From Hyphomonadaceae bacterium JAD_PAG50586_4 (GTDB lineage: Bacteria > Pseudomonadota > Alphaproteobacteria > Caulobacterales > Aquidulcibacteraceae), in contig CP096134.1 in NCBI GenBank assembly GCA_023242925.1, forward strand, positions 2,003,501 through 2,067,500: a stretch of DNA of 64,000 nucleotides. Reading direction: 5' to 3'. Made by a program: the position numbers and the translations under genes. Shown here piece after piece: positions 17,075 to 27,200 of this stretch (the first letter of the stretch is position 1; every line of letters begins with the position of its first letter). Below the pieces are notes generated by a model that worked only from the letters and a program-made list of their open reading frames with translations, did no database searches and was not told the origin of the DNA.

Positions 17075-17399
17075 GTGTCACCTTCATCGCTACCTTGAAA
17101 TTCACTTCCCCGCTTGTGCTGGTGAAGATGAAGCCAGCCTGGCCTGCGAGTTTGAGGCCAAACTCAACCTGCATTTCGCTGACTGAATAATCCGAGAGCC
17201 CTTCGATCAGCTCGTTCAGTGCAGGCTTTATACGTTTCATCGCTTCCTGAAATGAGGGCGGGACCCCACGCAATTCGTCCTGACGGAGCCGGCTGACTTC
17301 GTGGGCGGCGATGGCTGCGCCTGCGCTATCGTCGCCCACTTCGATATAGATGACCGCTTCACTGTCATCGGCGGCCTTCATTTTCAGAATCTGGCTCAT
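17052..17399 (-). CDS. Trypsin-co-occurring (Trypco1 / CU044_2847-like) protein
   Basis: Start chosen at ATG 17399 (MSQILKMKAADD) because AGGAA lies about eight bases upstream; ATG 17405 is the alternative. About 115 residues: AVIYIEVGDDSAGAA, SFQEAMKRIKPALNELIEGL, SEMQVEFGLKLAGQAGFIFT, NFKVAMKV. This is the pattern of the small CU044_2847 (Trypco1) family, typically encoded next to trypsin-like proteases and thought to be regulators or substrates. Its stop overlaps the protease start by 23 bases, so they are coupled. Confidence 0.75.
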   Translation of the reverse strand: MSQILKMKAADDSEAVIYIEVGDDSAGAAIAAHEVSRLRQDELRGVPPSFQEAMKRIKPALNELIEGLSDYSVSEMQVEFGLKLAGQAGFIFTSTSGEVNFKVAMKVTRGAPETK

Positions 17400-17421
17400 A
17401 GACATGTTCCTGTTTGAAAAA

Positions 17422-18405
17422 TCAGACCGGGCAGCGCGGCAGAGCCGAGGGCGGAGACTTCTCACGCATGGCGGGCCACCATGTGCGCACGGCTGCATCC
17501 GCCATCGAATAGCCATGCTGGAAGAGCGCCTCGGCCTCGTCGAATTCGAGCGCCTTCAGTCGGACCTCGTGTTTTGCCGCATCGCTCGCGCCAGGCGCGA
17601 CGGGTGCTGCGCCACCAGGGGGATTGTAGGAGCGCGCGCTGCCCTCGATCTGCCAGAGTGCGACGTGCTGACGATAAGCCGCGCTTGTGATGTCCGGCCG
17701 GCTGCGCTCGATCAGCCAGCGCTTGCGATTGTTCTCCGCCTGACGATGCATCATGCGAATGACGCGGCGCATCTGTGAGAACCATTGATGCGGCGGGGTG
17801 TCGTCGTCGGGGAACGGATCGCCCGCATTGCTGACGAGCAGAATGCTGCGCTCCTTCCAGATCGGCTCAAGTCCCATATTGTCGTAGATGCCCCCGTCGG
17901 CCAGCGCGATGCGCCCACGATAGGAAGCGTCCACATCGTCGGCCCATTGATGGCCGGGCGCCCAATCATCCTGGCCCATGTCGAATTCAAAAGGCGCGAA
18001 GATGGGCGGGAAGGCGGAGGAGGCTGCGATCACCTCCGTCAGCGGAAAACGCGGCGAACAGATCGTGCCAACCGAGCGGTCATAAGCTTCGCGCTTTGAG
18101 AATGAGAAGCGCGTGTTTTGCTCCATATTGGTGGTGTTGAAGATGAATTCCGGCACGCCCGGACCGGGCTCCGGCAGATCCGCCAGTGTCGCCGCACCCA
18201 GAATGCGGCGGTAGGATCGCGCAAGCTCACGCGGCGCCGACGAAAACGGTCCGATCCCGCGCACAAATGACGGAAGGTCGATTGTGTGTTCGCGGCAGAA
18301 GCGCATCAGCGGAAGCACAATTGCGTCCTGGAAATTGGTCGCAACGCCATTTGTGTCAAAGCGCAGCGCAGCCCACCCGACGGCCAGCGTCGATGATGCG
18401 ATAGA
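17422..18405 (-). CDS. Patatin-like phospholipase, C-terminal part
   Basis: Continues the patatin begun at 18683. It shows the catalytic Asp motif RIALADGGIYDNMGLEPIW (DGG) and conserved blocks FIFNTTNMEQNTRFSF and VIAASSAFPPIFAPFEF. The frame joins the N-terminal part if one C is added to the CCCCC run at 18406-18410 (the Gly codons right after the nucleophile serine). The reconstructed 420-residue protein would hydrolyse acyl lipids; patatins act as membrane-degrading effectors in CBASS and other systems. It lies 17-22 bases upstream of the Trypco1 gene. Confidence 0.8.
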   Translation of the reverse strand, partial: SIASSTLAVGWAALRFDTNGVATNFQDAIVLPLMRFCREHTIDLPSFVRGIGPFSSAPRELARSYRRILGAATLADLPEPGPGVPEFIFNTTNMEQNTRFSFSKREAYDRSVGTICSPRFPLTEVIAASSAFPPIFAPFEFDMGQDDWAPGHQWADDVDASYRGRIALADGGIYDNMGLEPIWKERSILLVSNAGDPFPDDDTPPHQWFSQMRRVIRMMHRQAENNRKRWLIERSRPDITSAAYRQHVALWQIEGSARSYNPPGGAAPVAPGASDAAKHEVRLKALEFDEAEALFQHGYSMADAAVRTWWPAMREKSPPSALPRCPV

Positions 18406-18683
18406 CCCCCGGACACGCTGGAGATGGTTTGAATCTGCGGCAGCGCGCCCAGTTCGTTCAGGCGCACCAGCGACCCCAGATGAAACACGGCCGCCTTGTA
18501 GCCCCCGCCAGAGAGCGCAAGGCCCACGCCGCCTGCAGGGGGCGGGCGTGGCTCGTCGTCGCCGGGACGTTCGCGCGGACAGACGGGCGTTGCGTCCTGC
18601 GCTGCAGCGGGGCCCGCGCTGGCGGCGGCGATAGCGCCGGCGGTGCTGAGGGAAACGAGAGCGCGGCGTGAAATGTCCTGCAT
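18306..18683 (-). CDS. Patatin-like phospholipase, N-terminal part
   Basis: Starts with a Tat-like leader (ISRRALVSLST, then hydrophobic Ala/Gly run, AAAQDA), so the enzyme may be exported. Then the oxyanion-hole motif GLALSGGGYKAAVFHLG (about residue 58) and TISSVSGG containing the nucleophile Ser (about residue 92). The frame is broken immediately afterwards at 18406-18410; see the C-terminal part. A patatin with a secretion signal inside a conflict-type operon is unusual. Confidence 0.75.
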   Translation of the reverse strand: MQDISRRALVSLSTAGAIAAASAGPAAAQDATPVCPRERPGDDEPRPPPAGGVGLALSGGGYKAAVFHLGSLVRLNELGALPQIQTISSVSGGLSHHRRWPSGGLRCALTQMALRPISRTQLCFR

Positions 18684-18704
18684 GGCCGCTTCGTTCCTGT
18701 CTGT

Positions 18705-19970
18705 TCAAAGTTCGAGCACGCATTCCACGTAAGGGTCATTGACGCCTTCAGTGGTGTGATAATCGGTGTGGCGCTTTAGCGCCGATGTCAGCGATTCACG
18801 CGGCACTTCGGTCCCGTCATCGCCGTGACCATGCACGCCTTCCAGCGTCGACATGATGCTCTTCATCCGGCCGCGCTTCGTCTTCGGTCCGCGCGCTGTG
18901 AAGCTGTCCCAGAGTGCAATCGGTGTGGCGTTGCGGCTGCCATGATGGCCGACTTTATAGAGGTCAACATCTTTAAGCGAGGCAGCGATATCGGGCTGCG
19001 ACAGCGCATAGGACCAGTTCTCCCATTGCGCATCGCCGGGGAAGAGGAGCTTCTTGCCGCCGACCTCGAACATCAGCACGAGGCTTGTATTGTTCATCGC
19101 TTTATCGAGCGTGCGCACGATGGCGTAGACGGATTCCTCTTCGGCCTGGCGCGCACGCTGGGCGATCCAGTTTGCGCTGTTCGGCAACGGTTTCACATGG
19201 CCGGGAAAGAGCGGCTTTGTCGTGCCCGCAGCACCCACCCGGTTTGAGGTGGCGGCTTTGCGCAGCCAGTACTGACCATCAACATCGCGCGCCTGATTGC
19301 TGACCGACTTCCACTGCTTTGGGGTCGGAGGTCCAAGTACGTGCAGCCTCACCCCGGGGAGAGCGCGCGCCACGGAGACCCGGTCACCTGCCTTCAGATA
19401 GTGCGCGCCAAACTGCGCGGCGTTGCCCATCGCGATGAGGTTCTCGACCGCACTTTTGTTTTTGATGTTGTCTTCGCCGAGAAACGACAGCACGCCGGCA
19501 AGGCGCTTGCCGCCTTCAAGCTGTCTGCCGATGGCGTAGCGTTCAACGGAGGCGGCGACTGCGGACATGCCCTCAAGTTCTTCGCGACGTGCCGCGGCAT
19601 CCGCATCGGTGGGAGCGCGTGGATCTTCGGTCCAGGGCTGCAGCACCATGCGTGGTTTGAGGCCTGCGATGACGTCGCCGGCGCCTTTGCCATTGGCTTT
19701 GGTGGCAAAGCCGCTGATGTGATCCTTATGCCGGTGGGTGGCGATGACGACGTCCAGCCTGCCGCCGCAGAGCTTCTCGATCTCGGCGGCGACGCGTTCC
19801 TCGATCGGGGTCTTCACGCCAGCGGGTGCAGGCGGTGCGCGCGTGCTGCCGAAATCGATGAGAACATGACGGTCAGGTCCGCCCGGATACTCAAAGCGCA
19901 GCAGGAAACAGTCGCCGAAGCCGACATTGAAGGCGAACAGACGGGCGCGTGAGGGAGCGGTCACGGCCAT
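18705..19970 (-). CDS. MBL-fold hydrolase, ComEC-like
   Basis: 421 residues. Metallo-beta-lactamase fold with the zinc motif IATHRHKDHISG (HxHxDH type, about residues 77-88), GGKKLLFPGDAQWENW and YKVGHHGSRNATP near the C-terminal half. These last two blocks are typical of ComEC/Rec2-type MBL domains, which cut nucleic acid. There is no signal peptide or TM segment. The start overlaps the stop of the metalloprotease gene (10 bases), and the patatin starts 21 bases downstream. Probably a nuclease or phosphodiesterase effector of the operon; the substrate is not predictable. Confidence 0.8.
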   Translation of the reverse strand: MAVTAPSRARLFAFNVGFGDCFLLRFEYPGGPDRHVLIDFGSTRAPPAPAGVKTPIEERVAAEIEKLCGGRLDVVIATHRHKDHISGFATKANGKGAGDVIAGLKPRMVLQPWTEDPRAPTDADAAARREELEGMSAVAASVERYAIGRQLEGGKRLAGVLSFLGEDNIKNKSAVENLIAMGNAAQFGAHYLKAGDRVSVARALPGVRLHVLGPPTPKQWKSVSNQARDVDGQYWLRKAATSNRVGAAGTTKPLFPGHVKPLPNSANWIAQRARQAEEESVYAIVRTLDKAMNNTSLVLMFEVGGKKLLFPGDAQWENWSYALSQPDIAASLKDVDLYKVGHHGSRNATPIALWDSFTARGPKTKRGRMKSIMSTLEGVHGHGDDGTEVPRESLTSALKRHTDYHTTEGVNDPYVECVLEL

Positions 19971-21367
19971 GACTGCACACTGTCGGCGTTAGCGCCAAGA
20001 GCGCGCAGACGATGAAGCCGTGCGAACCGGCGTGCACCGCGTCCTTCGCCACCTTCGTGTACGGCGAGATAGGCGATGCGGCCGCGCTGACGCGGGGAGT
20101 CGATGCGGTTGCGCACGTGATATTTGAGCCGCCCACCTTCGTTGAAGATGAGCGAGCCGCCGCCATGCACGCCAATGCGTTCGTCCGGCGGCAGATCCTT
20201 GAGCGGCTTGAGCCCGAGAAGCGGCTTCATCTCCGCGGGCATCACGTAGATGGTCTGATAATATTCAGCGACCGTTTCGCGCAGCACGAACCCGTCAGCG
20301 CCGACGCGCGTTACAGGGCGCACATCTTTCACCACCGTCAGCGCGTGCTCGCAGAGCCCCAGCGCGCCCGCATTGTCGTAGAGAAAGCGTGCCGCCGTTT
20401 CGCGGTCGCTGCGCAAACCGTCGATGCGGACGGCGCTGTAGTCGAGCTTCTCCGGGGGCGGCTCCCAGCAGCCATTGGGAGCCTTCGATTCCGGACCTAT
20501 GCCGTACGCGGCGAAGGCCGCAAGAATTTCTGCACGATAGCCATAGCGCGTGTCGTCGGGACAGGCCTCGACGTCGGCTGTGAGAAACGCGCTCAGAAAA
20601 TCGCGGAAGGTAACGTGCGCCGGCGGCAGATAATCGAGCGCACGTATGATCATCCGCAGCAGGTGCGCGGCCGCTGTTGCGCCTTCTTCGGCGACGCGCC
20701 AGGCCTCCACACGCTGGCTCTTCACTGCAAATGGGCTCGACGCGGATGGGCGCAGGCGCCGCTTCCATACTTCAAGGAAGGCGACGAGGATCGGCGCGAC
20801 CAGATACTCGCCGCGATCGTGCGGCTCCTCGGGCGCGCGCGCGTAGGCGTTCGGCCCCGGCGCGATCTCCAGCGAGCGTCGGAGCGCATTGCGCGCCATA
20901 GATTCTGTCGCGACGCCAAACTGTTCGCCAAGTCCGAACAGGAAGCTGTCGGCCGTCAGTGACGCCATCAGTGCGGGAAGCATTGCCGTGCCGCTCTCAG
21001 CGACTTTTCCCGAGCGCTTCAGCTGATGGAGCAGGAATTCTTCGGCGCTCAGTACTGAAAGCAGCGCGATCGCATCGGCATAGCCCTCGTGAAAAGCGGC
21101 CTGGTCAGGCGAAGAGGGGCGCGAATAATCCGGTTTCAGCGCGTCGAGAAGGGCATGGGCGGTTTCGTGCACGACAATGTCGCGTGAGAGGCAGGTAAAG
21201 ACCGTTTCACCTCCATGTTCGAAATAGCCGAACATGAGCGCCTCATCGCGATTTGAGAAATAGGCGTTATCGTCGGCAAACGCATGCGGCAGGATCTTGA
21301 GTTCGTGTGTGCCGAAGCTGAATGACCACGACACGCGTCGCCCGAGCGCGCGCTCAAACTGCATCAA
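19961..21367 (-). CDS. Zinc metalloprotease-like protein, main part
   Basis: 468 residues in this frame, with the gluzincin-type motif DIVVHETAHALLD (HExxH) and HEGYADAIALLSVL about 30 residues later, where the Glu is a likely third zinc ligand. It resembles thermolysin-like folds, but the family is not one I can name. The N-terminus is in another frame at 21364-21702; adding one T to the TTTTT run at 21425-21429 gives a 580-residue protein. First gene of the minus-strand operon continuing into MBL, patatin, Trypco1 and trypsin genes. No signal peptide is seen. Confidence 0.7.
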   Translation of the reverse strand: MMQFERALGRRVSWSFSFGTHELKILPHAFADDNAYFSNRDEALMFGYFEHGGETVFTCLSRDIVVHETAHALLDALKPDYSRPSSPDQAAFHEGYADAIALLSVLSAEEFLLHQLKRSGKVAESGTAMLPALMASLTADSFLFGLGEQFGVATESMARNALRRSLEIAPGPNAYARAPEEPHDRGEYLVAPILVAFLEVWKRRLRPSASSPFAVKSQRVEAWRVAEEGATAAAHLLRMIIRALDYLPPAHVTFRDFLSAFLTADVEACPDDTRYGYRAEILAAFAAYGIGPESKAPNGCWEPPPEKLDYSAVRIDGLRSDRETAARFLYDNAGALGLCEHALTVVKDVRPVTRVGADGFVLRETVAEYYQTIYVMPAEMKPLLGLKPLKDLPPDERIGVHGGGSLIFNEGGRLKYHVRNRIDSPRQRGRIAYLAVHEGGEGRGARRFARLHRLRALGANADSVQSWP

Positions 21368-21702
21368 TGTGTTGGCCGCGAGCGCATAGACATTCTGCTG
21401 GTGGAAGTGCGGATCGCCGACGAGTTTTTCAGACTGGTGACGCCGCTATAGCGGTCGACAAGACCGGGTCTGGGGGCCGCGCCATAGAAGCAGTCGGCCG
21501 TCGCATCGTAATCGACGACGCGTATGCGATGGCCGTGGGGACCGGGCCCGAGTTTTTCAGCAGGCACATCAACTGTAGTTGTGATGACACTTGTCTTTGA
21601 TGCGAGCAGAGACGGATCCTGCGCGAGTACCGTGAGGCGCACAATTGTACCCGCTGGCACAACAGCGGACGCCGTTTTTCGGGTTTTCTTCGCCTTCGCC
21701 AT
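21364..21702 (-). CDS. Zinc metalloprotease-like protein, N-terminal part
   Basis: MAKAKKTRKTASAVVPAGTI opens the operon's first gene. Residues up to VDRYSGVTSLK are in frame; after the missing base the sequence continues LVGDPHFHQQNVYALAANTL in the frame of 19961-21367. The N-terminal strand-rich region (TIVRLTVLAQD, TVDVPAEKLGPGPHGHRIRV) has no named domain. About 100 bp upstream lies the DUF3883 remnant in the opposite direction. Confidence 0.65.
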   Translation of the reverse strand: MAKAKKTRKTASAVVPAGTIVRLTVLAQDPSLLASKTSVITTTVDVPAEKLGPGPHGHRIRVVDYDATADCFYGAAPRPGLVDRYSGVTSLKNSSAIRTSTSRMSMRSRPTH

Positions 21703-21804
21703 GAGGCCCCCGCCTCAGCCGGCCATACATGGACCCCCGGCTCAACCAAGAGTTACAGCCAATGAGCCGCTGCTGCAAGCCTCAGACGCGCCGGCGCGGC
21801 TTTC

Positions 21805-22074
21805 GTGGTCTCCAGTGAGCGTGCGTGTCTTGCGGAAGCGGGAGCGGAGATCTCGCCGACAAGGTCCAGTCGCCTATGATGGGGTTGGCGCGAGCTACGA
21901 TGTGCGCTCGTAGGCGCCGGCGCTGAGGAACGCCTCATCGAGGTGAAGACCACTCACAGCGGCGCACACACCCCGTTCTATTTGACGCGCGTCGCGCACA
22001 ACTTGTCGGAGGCGGGCGCAGAGCAATGGCGTCTTTACCGCGTCCATCTCTTCGGCCATCGACCTAAACGCTGA
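21805..22074 (+). pseudogene. Decayed DUF3883 gene fragment
   Basis: Three frames together spell the C-terminal part of a DUF3883 protein: ERACLAEAGA, then GDLADKVQS, then GVGASYDVRS followed by TAG, then GAGAEERLIEVKTTHSG and TPFYLTRVAHNLSEAGAEQW, then RLYRVHLFGHRPKR and a stop at 22072-22074. A single base missing after TCGTA (21909-21913) creates the stop and the shift. The upstream helicase-type partner and the protein's own N-terminus are absent, so this is a relic rather than only a sequencing error. It is homologous to the intact gene at 860-1699. Confidence 0.7.
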
Positions 22075-22168
22075 CGCCGCCGCTTGCACAAATCGTGCAC
22101 CTCGGTGTCGAAACGCGGCGTGCGCAGCCCGACTGGCCGGGCCGAGCGGCTAGTGCGCCTCAGCGCTG

Positions 22169-24109
22169 CTATTCTGTGTGGCGACGCTGGCGGGCCGCAA
22201 TGCTGTCGATACGTTCAATGGTTTGTTCAATTACAGGGAGCAATGGAATGAGCCTTTGCTCCGGCGCGGTCAGGTGCTGCATCAGGAGATGGCGCGGTGT
22301 CCGCCAGCTTTTCCAAAAGGTGGCGCGTCTGGTGGGATCGGCGCCGCTATCCAATAGGATATGGACAGCATCAAGATCGCACAGACTTGCTGCAAGGTGC
22401 AGAGGGGTGAAGCCTGCGCGGTTGGGCTTTTCCTTCAAGCGGGGCGCAAGGGCGAGCGCCGCTTCAAGAGTTTCGCGGCTTCCGGAGGCGACGGCGGCGT
22501 GAACAAGGGTGTCGCCGCGCCTGGTTACAACATCGCGGTTTGCCCCCGCCTGAGCAAGCAAGGCCATCAGGGCTGCGCCATTGCTCCGAGCGGCCTGGTG
22601 CAGTGGGTGCAGTTTCGCCCGACCTGAAGGCCAGTCGAGCGCCTGTCGCATCGACGCAAGCTGGAGGAGGTCCCCAAACGGCTGCAAAGTATGACGGCTG
22701 CGCACGCGCGTGCGTGTGAGAATGGCGAAATCGAAGGGGCGAGAACGCTGCTTGTCGGCTGCACGAAGTGTTGCGCCCTTTTCCAACAGAAGGCGGGCGA
22801 TGGGCTCAGCGCCGATGGCGCCCAGCGCGATATGCAGCGGACGCACGCCAGTCAGATCGCGCGCCTCGACAGAAGCGCCGCGTTGCAGCAGGGCCTGCGT
22901 GAGTTCGGTGCGATGCAGGCGCGCCGCGTGGTGGAGGGCTGTGCGTCCAAATCGATCTTTGGCTTTCAGATCTGCTGGCGAAAAATCGTTTGGCATCTCG
23001 TCAAGCATTGCCGCTTGCACAAGAGCGGGCGTGGGCGGCTTCTTTGCCAGAGCTAGCGCTTCGCGCACGATTTCGTATTCGCCAGATTCAGCGGCGTAAT
23101 CGGCGGGTGTCATGTATCGGGCATTGGCCGCCCAAAGATCGGCGCCGGCCTCGATCAATGCGAGCGCTGCTTGGCGTCGTCCTTCCTCGGTGATCGAGCG
23201 TTGTTTGCTCAACCCGGCGCGCAGCGCCTTGTGCAATGGCGTATCGCGGCGATTGTCGCTCGAGTTGGGATCGGCGCCCGCTTCGAGCAAGACCGCAACA
23301 CACGCGGCTTCGCAGCGCTCGGCTGCATAAGAAAGCGCGGTGACCTGCCAGCCGTCGCGCGTATCAATCTGGACACGCGGGTCGCCGATCAATCGCGCGG
23401 TCGCCAGCGGTCGCCCGCGCATTGCCGCGCAATGGAGCGGTTCAAATCCCTTTTCGTTGCGCGCAACCGGAGACGCGCCGCGGGCAAGCAACCATTCCAT
23501 GAGGTCCAGATTGTCGGCGTCGGCGGCTGCATGCAGCAAAGTTTCCCCGCGCCCATCGCGTATCGCATCGATGTCGCCACCGGTGGGAAGGAGGCGCTTT
23601 AAGGTCTCATTTCGGTGTTTCTGCACGAGCCGATGCAGCGCGGTCTGGCCCCCGTACGTCTGCGCTGCAAGATCCGAGCCTGCCTCAAGCAGGCGGGGGA
23701 TGAGATCGGGCCGTGCGGTCACGGCATAAAAAAGCGGGGTGCGGCCGAATTGGTCGCGGTGGTGGTCGGGCGGCTTCTTGATTGCGTTCAGCAGCGTGGC
23801 GCACACGCGTTCAGATGCTTCGCTCGATCCTGCCGCAAAATGGAGCGGCGTTCTGCGTTTCTTTGTGTAGGCGTCAGGGTCAGCGCCTTGCGCCAGGAGG
23901 TCGTCGATGATGTTTTCCGCGCCCCAGCGCACCGCGTGATGGAGCGGCAGATAGGACTTCCAGATCGGTCTACTCAATGCCCCGGCGCCTCGTGCCTTCA
24001 GAATGGCACGTGCGATCTCAAGATTGTCGCGCACCAACGCCTGACTCCAGGCGCGGCCGCAATCGAGCTGATCTTTGCGTCGTGACGCCTCGGTGTAGAG
24101 CAACAGCAT
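22169..24109 (-). CDS. Ankyrin-repeat half of the DUF4062-STAND-ankyrin protein
   Basis: Long array of ankyrin repeats (for example GRTPLFYAVTARPDLIPRLL, GETLLHAAADADNLDLMEWL, GRTALHHAARLHRTELTQAL, GFTPLHLAASLCDLDAVHIL), roughly 15 units. In the same frame coding continues upstream to 24243 (LSAAASTGAAEAVARLIEL), where it meets the N-terminal protein. Restoring one G in the GGGGG run at 24244-24248 fuses the two into a single 1791-residue protein. Ankyrin arrays usually bind proteins, so this is the likely ligand-sensing end. Confidence 0.8.
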   Translation of the reverse strand: MLLLYTEASRRKDQLDCGRAWSQALVRDNLEIARAILKARGAGALSRPIWKSYLPLHHAVRWGAENIIDDLLAQGADPDAYTKKRRTPLHFAAGSSEASERVCATLLNAIKKPPDHHRDQFGRTPLFYAVTARPDLIPRLLEAGSDLAAQTYGGQTALHRLVQKHRNETLKRLLPTGGDIDAIRDGRGETLLHAAADADNLDLMEWLLARGASPVARNEKGFEPLHCAAMRGRPLATARLIGDPRVQIDTRDGWQVTALSYAAERCEAACVAVLLEAGADPNSSDNRRDTPLHKALRAGLSKQRSITEEGRRQAALALIEAGADLWAANARYMTPADYAAESGEYEIVREALALAKKPPTPALVQAAMLDEMPNDFSPADLKAKDRFGRTALHHAARLHRTELTQALLQRGASVEARDLTGVRPLHIALGAIGAEPIARLLLEKGATLRAADKQRSRPFDFAILTRTRVRSRHTLQPFGDLLQLASMRQALDWPSGRAKLHPLHQAARSNGAALMALLAQAGANRDVVTRRGDTLVHAAVASGSRETLEAALALAPRLKEKPNRAGFTPLHLAASLCDLDAVHILLDSGADPTRRATFWKSWRTPRHLLMQHLTAPEQRLIPLLPVIEQTIERIDSIAARQRRHTE

Positions 24110-24240
24110 CGCCTCGCTGTGTCCGCGCGCGGCGGCCGTCTGCAGCGGCGTGCGATTGAGACGGTCAGGTATTGTGGTGTCTGCGCCAAGTTCGATGAGG
24201 CGCGCAACGGCTTCGGCTGCGCCTGTACTCGCGGCGGCGC

Positions 24241-27200
24241 TCAGGGGGTGCGCTGATTGCGATCGGTCGCATTCAATTGTTCTGGAAACAGGGACGCAAT
24301 CAGGTCAATCGCCTCGACGCGGTTGGCGCGCGCCGCACTGTGCAATGGTGTAGCGCCTGTGACAGGAGGCGGAGGATAATCCGCCAGCGCGCGTATGGCC
24401 CCCAGCGCGCCCGCTTCAGCGGCGACCTGCAGCGGCGTGCGCCGGTCGTGTTTAGTCTCGGCGGCGAGCATGCTTTGGGTGTCAGCTCCCAGCATAAGCA
24501 CGCGTATGGCGTCGACGCGATCGTTGGCGGCGGCGACATGAAGGGCGGTGCTGGTCTCATCGACCGTCCTGCCTGGATTGGCGCCGCAGGCGAGCAGGAC
24601 AGCGACGCATGCGTGCGCGCCGCGATGAGCGGCAAAATGGAGCGGCCGCCAACGATTGGGGTCGGCCATGGAATCGAGAAGACCTGTGACCGCGCCGACT
24701 GCGTCGCGCTCGCCCAGAGCGGTTGCGAGCGCGGCCCAGTCCTTGTCGTTTGCGAGCTTATAGATGCGCGCCATACGCTGGGTCATGCCCGTTGCCCAAT
24801 CGGGAGAGCCTCTGCGCTTTGCCTCCTGTGCGATGGCTGCATGCACAAGGTTCAGGAAAATCTCATCCGACGCTCCTGCGGCGGCCGCATGAAAAGCTGA
24901 GAAACCCGCGCCGTCGGCTTCGGCCAGACCGGCGCGATGGGCGATGAGTGTGTCCACGGTGCGCGCAAGCTGAAGGTCGACGGCTCGAACTAGGGGTGAA
25001 CCACCACCTTTGGCGAGCTGGCGCGCATAACCTGGACCGAGTGCGCCCGCCAGAATATCTAATTCGGCGCAGGCAAAATCCTCGTCGCAGGTTTCAATCG
25101 CTTGCGCGGCCCAGTCGCGCGCCTCCGGCTTGTCGGCGTGGCTTGCGCATGCTGACAGCATTTGCGCCTTGAGATGCGTGTGATCGTCGGCGTTAAGGGT
25201 GGATGCGCCTTTCCAATGGGCCAACAAGTCGTGCGCCTGGCTCGCTAGAGTAGCATCAAGCGGGATGGGTTTGCCGCCGCGTTTTTCTGCGTCGCGCGAG
25301 GCGCGGACATGATTGCGCAAATGTTCGCGCACGACGAGCAAGCGACGTTCGCGTGAAAGCCAGTCGGCGGCAAAGGACCATCGCGCAAGTATGAGAGAAT
25401 GACCGAGGATGAACGTCTTTTGCGCAGTACGCCGCAGCAGACGGCATTGGCGCAGGATATCGAGAAACCGGGGGTTGGCGTCGCGATCGGAAAGATCCAG
25501 AAAGACCGGCGGTCCAGGTTCGTCGCGCAGGTCATTCCATTCCAGCGTGACCAGGCGTCTCAGCGCTGCCGACATCTGCACGTCGAAGGCGGCGGCGTTG
25601 CCGAACTGAAGCGCGACTTGTTCTGTGGCCAGTCGCCCCAGACGTTCGATAGCTTCGCTGATGATGCTTTGCACGCCTTCGGGCAAATCCGCGCGCGACA
25701 GGGTTCGTGTCGGGGTTGGTTGAGCTGCGCCCTCATCGGGATCGATTTCGTCGGAAGCCCTTGGATCGGTGACTGTGTCGATGAGCACATCGGCGCGCCG
25801 ATCGATTTTGGCTTCGAGGATCTCCCACAAATACAGGATGGCGAGCGACAAGAGCGGCAAGAAGGCCTCGTCGTTGGCACCGCGCACGGCGGCGAGCTCT
25901 TTGAGCAGGTCGGCCTTGAGTGCGTCTTCCAGTGCGTAGCCTGCATTGGTGAAGGCGCGCACCAGAATCTGCTCGGCTTCAGCGGGGGTGGGGTTGCCCA
26001 GCGGATAAGGCGGCGGCGCACCTTGCGCCATCGCGCTTTGCATCGAAGGCGTGTCGATCAGGCGATCGACAAATCCGGGGACCCCGATTGTGCCTTCGAC
26101 GGCGATGACGGTCCAGGCCAGGTGGCGTTTCGCCAGCCCCTGGCAGAGCGCCAGCGTGTCGGCCCAGCGGTTTTCAAACGCCTTCGTGCTTCCCGCAAGT
26201 GCGTCTTCGAACTGGTCGAGCACAAGTAATGGGGTTGCGATGCGCGCGCGGTTGCGCATGTTCGACGCATAAGCCTCAAACGTCGCTAGCGCTGACGCAA
26301 CGCTCATGGAGGCGCCGTGCCGGGCAATTTCCCGAGAGAGCTGCTCTTCGCCATATAAGGGCGCGATCTGCTGTAGGACCGCGTTCAGGACCGCGCTCGG
26401 AGCTAAGTGGCGATAGTCTCTGGGGCGCACGATGTGCACTGGAAACCGACGTCCACGCGCGACCGCTTGCTCATGCGACAAATATTGCGAGAGCGCCGCG
26501 CCCGCGAACGATGATTTGCCGACGCCTGGTTTGCCCGCAAGTATGAGAAAGGGCAGGCCGTTACTGGTCTCGGCCTCTAACAATTTGGTGACGACGCTGC
26601 GTGCGTCGTGCGCGCGTCCCACGATGATATCGGCATCTTCAGGCGCGAGCGGCGCAAGCCCTCGTTTCAGGGCGGAGGGATCAACGCCGTGCGAGGCGCG
26701 GCCGAACTCGTCAAAGGCCAGTTGAGGCGCAAGGACATTTGCGAGCCATGGTTGGACATAGGCTTTGAGCTCGTCGGCGCTGTTGAATTTGACAAAGCCC
26801 GTATCCAGTTTTGCGCGTCTGAGCGCATCGTAAAAGCTGCACAGGAAATTGCGCTGGGCGATGTAGTCTTCTGCCGCCTTTTCCGGGATGGCGTTGCCTT
26901 CGCCATATTTGCGGCGAAGGAATTGGCGGTGCTCGCCCCCACCGAGATCGCGCGCCTCTGCAGAGGTGCCGGTCATAAAGGGTTCGCCGCCTTTGACCAG
27001 CAGCAGCGCGTGCTTTCCGCTTTGCATGGCGTCCAGCAGTTCAAACACTGAGCCGGTCAGCGGAAATTCGCCAGGGCCTGGGGTCTTCGATACGGGAAGC
27101 TTGTGCTTCTTGATGTAAGCTTCAATCTCTTCCGGGATTGGCATGTGGTCCGGCAAAGCGGTCCCAATCCGCTCCGAAAACAAAATCACGGCAGCACTGA

